A DNA stretch of 29,353 nt from Alkalihalobacillus pseudalcaliphilus (lineage in GTDB: Bacteria; Bacillota; Bacilli; Bacillales; Bacillaceae_D), in contig NZ_JAQQWS010000023.1 in NCBI RefSeq assembly GCF_028610675.1, positions 1 through 29,353 on the forward strand. Reading direction: 5' to 3'. This document shows, piece by piece, positions 23,421 through 29,353 of this stretch (its first letter is position 1; the number at the start of each line of letters is the position of its first letter). The notes under the pieces are model-generated. The model saw only the letters and a program-made list of their open reading frames with translations. It ran no database searches and had not been told where the DNA came from. The position numbers and the translations under genes were made by a program.

Positions 23421-23421
23421 G
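23376..23421 (+). promoter_or_regulatory. Candidate TRAP-binding site over the pabA ribosome-binding site
   Basis: GAG or AAG triplets occur at 23376 (GAG), 23381 (GAG), 23386 (AAG), 23391 (GAG), 23396 (AAG), 23404 (AAG), 23409 (GAG), 23414 (GAG) and 23419 (GAG): nine triplets, six of them GAG, almost all 2 nt apart. The last overlaps the pabA ribosome site. In B. subtilis, TRAP binds a nine-triplet site of this kind at pabA (trpG) and blocks its translation when tryptophan is high. Confidence 0.5.
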
Positions 23422-23432
23422 GGGGAAGAAAT

Positions 23433-24032
23433 ATGATATTAATGATTGATAACTATGATTCTTTTACTTACAACCTTGTACAATACTTAGGTGAGATGGG
23501 GGAAGAACTTATAGTGAAGAGAAATGACCAAATCACACTTGCAGAAATAGAGTTATTAGCCCCTGATTATTTAATGATTTCTCCGGGACCATGCAGTCCA
23601 AATGAAGCGGGAATAAGTATGGAAGCAATTAAATATTTCGCAGGAAAGATACCGATTTTTGGTGTTTGTTTAGGTCATCAATCCATTGCTCAGATCTTTG
23701 GTGGTGATGTGATTCGTGCCGAGCGGTTAATGCATGGTAAAACCTCTGAAGTGAACCATGACGGTGATACGATTTTTAAAGGGATTCCTAGTCCTTTTGT
23801 TGCGACTCGTTATCATTCGCTCATTGTTAAAAGAGAAACGCTACCAGATTGTTTTGAGATAACAGCCGAGACGATAGAAGGGGAGATTATGGCAATCCGT
23901 CATAAGGAGTTGGCGATTGAAGGCGTACAGTTTCACCCTGAATCGATTATGACTAGCGAAGGTAAGCAGCTGCTAAGGAACTTCTTAAAGGCTTACCCTA
24001 AAAAGGAGTCTCGTTCATGTACATCTATCTAA
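23433..24032 (+). CDS. pabA: Aminodeoxychorismate/anthranilate synthase glutaminase subunit
   Basis: A class I glutamine amidotransferase of 199 residues with oxyanion motif SPGPCSPNEAG, nucleophile Cys79 in GVCLGHQ and His168/Glu170 in GVQFHPES. It feeds ammonia to PabB, and in B. subtilis also to TrpE. The ATG at 23433 follows GAGGGGGAAG, which also forms part of a TRAP-like triplet row. It overlaps pabC by 16 nt. Confidence 0.96.
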   Translation: MILMIDNYDSFTYNLVQYLGEMGEELIVKRNDQITLAEIELLAPDYLMISPGPCSPNEAGISMEAIKYFAGKIPIFGVCLGHQSIAQIFGGDVIRAERLMHGKTSEVNHDGDTIFKGIPSPFVATRYHSLIVKRETLPDCFEITAETIEGEIMAIRHKELAIEGVQFHPESIMTSEGKQLLRNFLKAYPKKESRSCTSI

Positions 24033-24865
24033 AGGATCAAATAATTCCAGGAGAAGAAGCGAACATATCTATTTTTGATCATGGCTATCTTTATGGTGTG
24101 GGATTATTTGAAACCTTTGCTATATATGATGGTCATCCATTTTTATTGGATGACCATTTTCGTCGTTTAGAAGCTGGTCTGAAGGAAGTAGGAATAGAAT
24201 GGGCGATGAAAAAAGAAAAAGCTGTCGCTATTTTGCATCAGCTTTTAGAAGTGAATGGTTTAAAGGATGCGTATGTACGGTGGAACGTTTCGGCGGGACC
24301 AAATGAAATCGGTTTATTTTCAGGGGTTTATGAAGAGCCTACTCTGGCTGTTTTTATGAAGCCGTTGCCTCCGAAAAGAGACAAGCCGAAAATCATAAAA
24401 ATTTCCCCTTTACGCCGAAATACGCCTGAGGGACTTGAACGATTAAAATCGCATCATTACCTGAATAATTTGTTGGCGAAAAGGAGTCTAGGTGTACATG
24501 ACCCAGATGTTGAAGGTGTTTTTTTAACCGCAGATGGTTATGTAGCTGAAGGTCTTGTATCGAACATTTTTTGGGTGAAGAACGGAAAAGTCTTCACGCC
24601 TTCGATTGAAGCAGGCATATTAAACGGGATTACAAGACAATTTGTGATAACATTATTAAAAAAAGATAATAGGGAGGTAGAAGAAGGTTTATATTCGCTG
24701 GACGCACTTCAGCGAGCGGATGAGATCTTTATGACAAACTCGATTCAAGAGTTAGTCCCTCTATGTTTTGAATATGGCTACACCGAAAGGCCAGTCTTTA
24801 ATCAACTGGCACTATTATATGAACAATCTAAAAGAAAACGCTACTCAAGTCGAACGGAATTTTAG
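24017..24865 (+). CDS. pabC: 4-amino-4-deoxychorismate lyase
   Basis: A PLP enzyme of the fold-type IV (D-amino acid/branched-chain aminotransferase) family, 282 residues. It releases p-aminobenzoate and pyruvate. The motifs are DHGYLYGVGLFET, the lysine RLKSHHYLNNLLAK (PLP Lys144), EGLVSNIFWVK, GITRQFVI and DEIFMTNSIQE. A good AAAAGGAG lies inside the 3' end of pabA, and ATG 24017 overlaps it, so translation is coupled. Confidence 0.95.
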   Translation: MYIYLKDQIIPGEEANISIFDHGYLYGVGLFETFAIYDGHPFLLDDHFRRLEAGLKEVGIEWAMKKEKAVAILHQLLEVNGLKDAYVRWNVSAGPNEIGLFSGVYEEPTLAVFMKPLPPKRDKPKIIKISPLRRNTPEGLERLKSHHYLNNLLAKRSLGVHDPDVEGVFLTADGYVAEGLVSNIFWVKNGKVFTPSIEAGILNGITRQFVITLLKKDNREVEEGLYSLDALQRADEIFMTNSIQELVPLCFEYGYTERPVFNQLALLYEQSKRKRYSSRTEF

Positions 24866-24883
24866 TGGTAAGGAGTGTGGAGC

Positions 24884-25717
24884 GTGGAAGCGAGCACAAA
24901 TAGAAACGCACAATTATTAGTAGAAGATCGCACATATGTAATGGGGATTTTGAACATCACACCGGACTCTTTTTCAGATGGTGGACAATATAATCAGGTC
25001 GAACAAGCTGTGAACCGGGCTCGAGAGCTCGTAGCTGAAGGGGCTGATATTCTTGATATTGGTGGTGAGTCGACTAGACCTGGTTATGAGTATGTGGAGA
25101 TTGAAGAAGAAATGAATCGAGTAGTACCAGTCATTGAAGCGATAGCTGAGGAACTGAATGTACCGATTTCAATTGACACGTATAAAGCGGATGTCGCTGA
25201 GGCTGCTTTAAAGGCAGGTGCTTCGATTATTAATGATATATGGGGGGCAAAAAAAGATAAGCGGATGGCTCAGGTAGCTGCTGAATATCAGGTTCCTATT
25301 ATTCTAATGCATAATCGTGAGAAAGTTCCGTATGAAGATTTAATTACAGATATGGTTTCAGACATACAAGAAAGTATAGATATTTGCTTACAAGCAGGTG
25401 TACCGAGAAAACATATTATTCTTGACCCGGGTATTGGTTTTGCTAAGACTTATGAAGAGAACTTAAAAACGATGCGACACCTCAATGATTTTGTTGAATT
25501 GGGATATCCTGTATTGTTGGGGACATCAAGAAAATCGCTGATTGCTAAGACATTAAATCTACCTGTAGATGAAAGGGTAGAGGGGACAGGAGCAACGGTT
25601 TGTTATGGAGTTGCCCAAGGTTGCCAAATTGTTCGTGTTCATGATGTTAAAGAGATGACAAGAATGACGAAGATGATGGATGCGATGATAGGAAAAGGTG
25701 GTGCTAGAATTGGATAA
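24884..25717 (+). CDS. folP: Dihydropteroate synthase
   Basis: The enzyme joins p-aminobenzoate to 6-hydroxymethyl-dihydropterin pyrophosphate and is the target of sulfonamides. The 277-residue TIM barrel has MGILNITPDSFSDGG, DIGGESTRPG, SIDTYKADVA, INDIWG, DPGIGFAKT and LLGTSRKS. GTG 24884 lies 8-9 nt after TAAGGAG; the GTG at 24875 is too close to it. The last 8 nt overlap the start of folB. Confidence 0.96.
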   Translation: MEASTNRNAQLLVEDRTYVMGILNITPDSFSDGGQYNQVEQAVNRARELVAEGADILDIGGESTRPGYEYVEIEEEMNRVVPVIEAIAEELNVPISIDTYKADVAEAALKAGASIINDIWGAKKDKRMAQVAAEYQVPIILMHNREKVPYEDLITDMVSDIQESIDICLQAGVPRKHIILDPGIGFAKTYEENLKTMRHLNDFVELGYPVLLGTSRKSLIAKTLNLPVDERVEGTGATVCYGVAQGCQIVRVHDVKEMTRMTKMMDAMIGKGGARIG

Positions 25718-26069
25718 AATTTATTTAAATGAGTTGTCTTTCTATGGTTACCATGGTGTCTTTAAAGAAGAGCAGGTGCTCGGACAAAGGTTTCAGGTTG
25801 ATTTAGTTTTAGAACTTGATTTACATGAGGCAGGGCAAAATGATGACTTAACGAGATCCATTGATTACGGGGAAGTTTATCAATGTGTAAAAGAAATTGT
25901 TGAGGGCGAACCTTTTCAACTTGTAGAGGCGGTAGCAGAGAAGGTAGCAGCAGTCCTGTTGGATAAGTTTCCTCTCCTCTTTTCTTGTACAATAAAAGTA
26001 ATTAAGCCAGATCCACCGATTGCTGGACATTATCGCTCTGTCGCTGTCGAAATAAAGAGGGGAAGATAA
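25710..26069 (+). CDS. folB: Dihydroneopterin aldolase
   Basis: FolB cleaves 7,8-dihydroneopterin to hydroxymethyl-dihydropterin. The 119-residue protein has LSFYGYHGVFKEEQ (catalytic Glu/Lys region), GQRFQVDLVLELDL, SIDYGEVY, LVEAVAEKVA and VIKPDPPIAGHY. TTG 25710 gives the family start MDKIYL and sits 8 nt after AAAGGTGG; earlier GTGs at 25698 and 25701 overlap that ribosome site. Confidence 0.95.
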   Translation: MDKIYLNELSFYGYHGVFKEEQVLGQRFQVDLVLELDLHEAGQNDDLTRSIDYGEVYQCVKEIVEGEPFQLVEAVAEKVAAVLLDKFPLLFSCTIKVIKPDPPIAGHYRSVAVEIKRGR

Positions 26070-26070
26070 G

Positions 26071-26577
26071 TTGGTGAATAAATTGGGTAATCAAGCTTTT
26101 ATTGCATTAGGCTCAAATATGGGGATTCGTGAAGAGTACTTGAGAAAAGCTATTCAACTACTTAAAGAACATCCACATATTGAAGTTTGCCGTGAATCGA
26201 ATATATATGAGACGGTGCCTGTTGGTTATGTTGAGCAGGCTGCTTTTCTGAATATGGTGATAGAAGTCAAGACCGCATTAAGCCCCGTGCCATTATTGGC
26301 AGTGACTCAGTCCATAGAGTTAGAATGCGGCCGTACACGTGAAGTACGTTTTGGACCAAGGACATTGGATCTTGACATTCTTCTTTACGCTGAAGAGGAA
26401 ATGAAGAAGGAAGGCCTCATTATTCCTCATCCTAGGATGCATGAGCGTGCCTTTGTGATGGTGCCTTTGTCTGAATTAGTGCCAGAGCGTTTATTATTGA
26501 ATGTGCATCAAACAGTAAAAGAGATTGCTCAATCATTACCAGATAGAGAGGATGTTAAGCTTTGGATCCCGAATTAA
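26071..26577 (+). CDS. folK: HPPK, 2-amino-4-hydroxy-6-hydroxymethyldihydropteridine pyrophosphokinase
   Basis: FolK transfers pyrophosphate from ATP to hydroxymethyl-dihydropterin. The 168-residue protein has FIALGSNMGIREEYL, ETVPVGYVEQAAFLN, the Asp pair in RFGPRTLDLDILLY and PHPRMHERAFVMVPL. I use TTG 26071, 8 nt after GAGGGG; GTG 26074 is nearly equal. It starts one base after folB and overlaps the downstream XRE gene. Confidence 0.95.
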   Translation: MVNKLGNQAFIALGSNMGIREEYLRKAIQLLKEHPHIEVCRESNIYETVPVGYVEQAAFLNMVIEVKTALSPVPLLAVTQSIELECGRTREVRFGPRTLDLDILLYAEEEMKKEGLIIPHPRMHERAFVMVPLSELVPERLLLNVHQTVKEIAQSLPDREDVKLWIPN

Positions 26578-26768
26578 TAGGAAGAAAGATAAGGGCTTAT
26601 AGAAAGTTAAAAGGGTATACCCAAAAGAGTTTTGCGAAAGAATTAGGCATATCTGTTTCTGTTCTTGGTGAAATAGAAAGAGGTAACCGGATGCCCGATG
26701 ACTATATCGTAAATCAAGTTGTAGAATTATTAAATATAACAAAAGAAGAAATAATGAAGGAATCTTAA
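26562..26768 (+). CDS. yazB: Small XRE-family regulator (YazB-like)
   Basis: The 68-residue protein is a single Cro/CI helix-turn-helix: IGRKIRAYRKLKGYTQKSFAKELGISVSVLGEIERGNRMP, with the recognition helix SVSVLGEIERG. YazB lies at this place in B. subtilis as well. The targets are unknown. The start is TTG 26562 inside folK, 8 nt after GAGAGGAT, so it is likely coupled. In B. subtilis dusB follows; here it does not. Confidence 0.88.
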   Translation: MDPELIGRKIRAYRKLKGYTQKSFAKELGISVSVLGEIERGNRMPDDYIVNQVVELLNITKEEIMKES

Positions 26769-27180
26769 TAGGTACTTTAATTTTTATTAAAAAATGGTTG
26801 ATATCGAAACGGTTGAAGGTGTTCGATTTGCTCTTTTGCCACTAGAAAAACGGTCATAGCATTTATGAGGCATTTCAATATATAGAAAAAGTGAATTTGT
26901 GCCTAAACCTAGCATGGGAGAAAGATGCGTATATGAGTGTGACTTCAGATGTTCGATCGGTTTGAGAGGTGGAGCCTGGATTCATTTGCGGGTGGAGGAA
27001 GATATCGTTGGTTATTGAGAGAGGTGGCGAAAGGTTTGGTGGCTCATTGCTCAATTGAAAACTTCTCATCAAATCTTGAGAGCTTTTAATGCTTTTGTTC
27101 AAGAAACAAACGGGATTGAAAGTGGTAAGAAATGAACGCTGTTTGACTTTTTCTATAGATTTTTCTATAATCCGTTTGAG
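26769..27180. other. Gene-free stretch where dusB would be expected; decayed coding-like fragments
   Basis: I see no intact gene. Short fragments in three frames resemble decayed coding: an ATG frame at 26794-26859 (MVDIETVEGVRFALLPLEKR), one at 26858-26965 (SIYEAFQYIEKVN, then WEKDAYMSVTSDV) and one at about 27034-27135 (WWLIAQLKTSHQILRAFNAF). They do not resemble DusB or any family I know. A purine-rich, poorly structured sequence fills the rest. Confidence 0.4.
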
Positions 27181-27185
27181 ACATT

Positions 27186-27215
27186 AGACTGCTGGTCATG
27201 AACTAGCAGTCTTTC
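27186..27215 (+). terminator. Hairpin terminator before lysS
   Basis: AGACTGCTGGT pairs with AACTAGCAGTCT (27186-27212, one mismatch), followed by TTC. The T tail is short, so it may be weak. It would end transcription from the folate operon. Confidence 0.65.
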
Positions 27216-27236
27216 TACATAGCATTCCGTTTATTT

Positions 27237-27264
27237 TTGTTATAGGATTATAAATAGGTATAAC
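27237..27264 (+). promoter_or_regulatory. Probable sigma-A promoter of lysS
   Basis: TTGTTA (27237-27242), 16-nt spacer, TATAAC (27259-27264). Confidence 0.55.
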
Positions 27265-27335
27265 TTTTTTAATTTTAAGCCATAGTGATTTTTAATAGAG
27301 TATTCATGGTTAGTTTTTAAGAGGAGATGAATAGT

Positions 27336-28835
27336 GTGAGTCAAGAACTTGAATTAAACGATCAGTTGCAAGTGCGTAGGGACAAGTTAAGACAGCTTGA
27401 GCAGCAAGGTATTAATGCTTTTGGTGGTAAATTTGAGCGTACCCATTCCGCAACAGAGTTAACAGAGCAATTTGGTGAAAAATCGAAGGAACAATTAGAG
27501 GAGGAAAGTCATTCAGTAGTTTTTGCTGGACGTGTGATGACAAAGCGCGGTAAAGGTAAGGCTGGCTTTGCTCATATTCAAGATTTAACAGGACAAGTAC
27601 AAATTTATGTTCGTATGGACTCTGTGGGTGAAGAACAATATGCTATTTTTAATACAATTGATATTGGCGATATTGTTGGAATAAAGGGTGTAGCTTTTAA
27701 AACAAAGGTAGGAGAACTATCGATTAAAGCAACAAACTTTGAATTGCTTTCAAAGTCTTTACGTCCACTACCTGATAAGTTTCATGGTTTGAAAGATGTA
27801 GAACAGCGTTACCGTCAACGTTATGTGGATTTAATTGTGAATCCTGACGTTCGTGAAACATTCATATTAAGAAGTAAAATCCTTCAATCCATGCGCCGTT
27901 ACTTAGATGGTCAAGGTTTCTTAGAAGTAGAAACACCAACTATGCACTCCATTGCAGGTGGAGCTTCTGCCAGGCCGTTTATTACACACCATAATGCGTT
28001 AGATATGCAGTTGTTTATGCGTATTGCCATTGAGTTGCATCTTAAGCGTTTGATTGTTGGTGGAATGGAAAAGGTATATGAGATCGGGCGAGTCTTCAGA
28101 AATGAAGGCGTGTCTACACGTCATAACCCTGAATTTACAATGATTGAATTGTATGAGGCATACGCAGACTATAATGATATTATGAGTCTAACGGAAAACC
28201 TAATTGCCCATATCGCTGAAGAGGTTTTAGGAACTACTTCTATTACTTATGGGGAGTACAAGCTTGATTTAAAGCCAGAATGGAAGAGATTGCATATGGT
28301 TGATGCTGTTAAAGAAGCTTCTGGTGTGGATTTCTGGAAGGAAATGACGGATGAGCAAGCTAGAGCCCTAGCGAAAGAGCACGGTGTACCTGTCAAGGAT
28401 ACGATGACTTATGGTCATGTAGTGAATGAATTCTTTGAGTACTTTGTTGAAGAGAAACTTATAGAGCCGACGTTTATCTACGGACACCCTGTTGCGATCT
28501 CTCCTTTGGCTAAAAAGAACCCTGAGGATCCTCGTTTCACAGATCGTTTTGAGTTATTTATCGTTGGACGTGAGCATGCAAATGCATTTTCTGAGTTAAA
28601 CGACCCAATCGATCAGAGACAACGCTTCGAGCAACAGTTAGTAGAGCGTGAGCAAGGGGATGATGAGGCTCATATGATGGACGAGGATTTTGTGGAGGCA
28701 CTTGAGTATGGGATGCCGCCAACTGGTGGATTAGGAATTGGTATCGACCGATTGGTCATGTTATTAACTAACGCACCGTCCATTCGAGATGTATTGTTAT
28801 TCCCGCAAATGCGTAAACATCATGTAAGTGAATAA
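27336..28835 (+). CDS. lysS: Lysyl-tRNA synthetase, class II
   Basis: The enzyme charges tRNA-Lys with lysine. The 499-residue protein has an N-terminal OB-fold anticodon-binding domain (VVFAGRVMTKRGKGKAGFAHIQDLTG) and a class II catalytic core with motif 1 near RYRQRYVDLIVN, motif 2 RVFRNEGVSTRHNPEFT and motif 3 GLGIGIDRLVML. GTG 27336 sits 9 nt after AAGAGGAG and gives MSQELELNDQLQVRRD; the ATG at 27327 touches the ribosome site. It ends in a clear terminator. An rRNA operon lies next, as in B. subtilis. Confidence 0.97.
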   Translation: MSQELELNDQLQVRRDKLRQLEQQGINAFGGKFERTHSATELTEQFGEKSKEQLEEESHSVVFAGRVMTKRGKGKAGFAHIQDLTGQVQIYVRMDSVGEEQYAIFNTIDIGDIVGIKGVAFKTKVGELSIKATNFELLSKSLRPLPDKFHGLKDVEQRYRQRYVDLIVNPDVRETFILRSKILQSMRRYLDGQGFLEVETPTMHSIAGGASARPFITHHNALDMQLFMRIAIELHLKRLIVGGMEKVYEIGRVFRNEGVSTRHNPEFTMIELYEAYADYNDIMSLTENLIAHIAEEVLGTTSITYGEYKLDLKPEWKRLHMVDAVKEASGVDFWKEMTDEQARALAKEHGVPVKDTMTYGHVVNEFFEYFVEEKLIEPTFIYGHPVAISPLAKKNPEDPRFTDRFELFIVGREHANAFSELNDPIDQRQRFEQQLVEREQGDDEAHMMDEDFVEALEYGMPPTGGLGIGIDRLVMLLTNAPSIRDVLLFPQMRKHHVSE

Positions 28836-28842
28836 GATTTCA

Positions 28843-28875
28843 GGGGCTATCGCTAATGGAGCGGTAGTCTTTTTA
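28843..28875 (+). terminator. Terminator of lysS
   Basis: GGGGCTATCGC (28843-28853) pairs with GCGGTAGTCT (28861-28870), followed by a run of T. Confidence 0.92.
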
Positions 28876-28879
28876 TATG

Positions 28880-29137
28880 TTTATTAAAATGTTCTACGTG
28901 GTAACGAAATAAATATAGGGTATTTATAAAAAAGAAAAATTGGTACCAATTTCGCTAGCTATATTAAGTGAAAAGCGTTATGATAATTAGTACAAGTTTT
29001 ACAAGCACTCTTACTTTTTAAGAAGAACCGTTATATTAATAAAGTGTTTTAGAGGTGGTTATCCTACATCTTTAAAGGTATTTTTTCAATTTATTATATT
29101 GATATATAAAATTCTTTCGTTTTTTTATAAAAAAGTA
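28880..29137. other. AT-rich spacer upstream of the rRNA promoters
   Basis: No coding region is seen. It contains the perfect 16-bp palindrome AAATTGGTACCAATTT at 28937-28952. A- and T-tracts just before 29138 could act as an UP element for the first rRNA promoter. Confidence 0.6.
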
Positions 29138-29166
29138 TTGATTAGCTTGTTGAATGGTGGTATATT
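29138..29166 (+). promoter_or_regulatory. rRNA operon promoter P1
   Basis: TTGATT (29138-29143), 17-nt spacer, TATATT (29161-29166), preceded by A/T tracts. A G is available at 29174 as the start nucleotide, which B. subtilis rRNA promoters use for GTP control. Confidence 0.8.
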
Positions 29167-29220
29167 ATTTCTTGTCGCTAAATACGGAAAACAACTTCAA
29201 AAATTAAATTTAAAAAGTTG

Positions 29221-29249
29221 TTGACTTTAAAATATTGAAGTGATAAGAT
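29221..29249 (+). promoter_or_regulatory. rRNA operon promoter P2
   Basis: TTGACT (29221-29226), 17-nt spacer, TAAGAT (29244-29249), with a G at 29256 seven bases after the -10. It lies 83 bp downstream of P1, the usual tandem arrangement. Confidence 0.85.
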
Positions 29250-29255
29250 AATCAA

Positions 29256-29353
29256 GTCGCTGTTAAAAGCGATAAACAAGTTCTTTGAAAACTGAACAAA
29301 AGCCAAGCGAATTAAAGAGATACAAGGTATCTCGTCAATTGTTAGTCACATTT
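29256..29353 (+). other. rRNA operon leader (16S gene lies beyond the window)
   Basis: The P2 transcript would begin with a small hairpin TCGCT/AGCGA (29257-29272), then a boxA-like GTTCTTTGAAAACTGAACAA typical of Bacillus rRNA leaders, then a 7-bp hairpin GAGATAC-AAG-GTATCTC (29317-29333). The 16S start is not reached. Confidence 0.85.

Noticed and set aside
26875..27102. 75-codon open frame on the minus strand
   Set aside because: No ribosome site or family features; it lies opposite a frame-broken spacer in a window where all real genes are on the + strand.

Overview
The window is a low-GC Firmicute chromosome segment from an endospore-forming Bacillaceae. It follows the Bacillus subtilis order from spoVT to lysS and the rRNA operon that follows. 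Spore genes (spoVT, yabP, yabQ, spoIIE, yabS, yabT) and near-identical protein motifs support this. The repeat-rich spacers resemble those I associate with alkaliphilic or soil bacilli outside the B. subtilis group; that last point is inference. All protein genes are on the + strand.

Layout. 1-1055 has no gene: a 52-bp tandem hairpin array, then a decayed foldable interspersed repeat, then a likely sigma-G promoter. 1056-5068 holds spoVT, a polysaccharide/lipid flippase-family gene (yabM), yabN (methylase-MazG) and rqcP. 5158-6336 carries a GNAT acetyltransferase and mscL, separated by a degenerate ~54-bp tandem repeat. 6441-8302 is yabP-yabQ-divIC and yabR. An elongator tRNA-Met follows with its own promoter and terminator. 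Then come a 51-bp repeat and a Spo0A-type promoter ahead of spoIIE. 11649-13338 is yabS-yabT. 13365-14588 is a ThrE-type two-subunit exporter that overlaps tilS. tilS-hpt and ftsH follow, then a second interspersed-repeat copy, then coaX-hslO, then cysK with a candidate CymR operator. 21981-26768 is the folate operon pabB-pabA-pabC-folP-folB-folK plus a small XRE regulator, with a candidate TRAP site over the pabA ribosome site. dusB, expected next, is missing; the spot holds only frame-broken sequence. lysS closes the coding part, and 29138-29353 is the tandem-promoter start of an rRNA operon whose 16S gene lies beyond the window.

How the genes work together. The window mixes sporulation control (SpoVT, SpoIIE, YabT and the YabP/YabQ proteins), division (DivIC), translation and ribosome rescue (RqcP, TilS, LysS, tRNA-Met), proteostasis (FtsH, Hsp33), and cofactor or sulfur metabolism (CoaX, CysK, p-aminobenzoate and dihydropteroate synthesis).

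I found no convincing new multi-gene system (no defence island, CRISPR array, prophage or transposase). The less-explained content is in the spacers: three separate minisatellites with nearly the same unit length, a structured interspersed element with apparent compensatory changes, and several candidate operators. In protein space the main oddity is the permuted order of the von Willebrand A half-domains in YabS.
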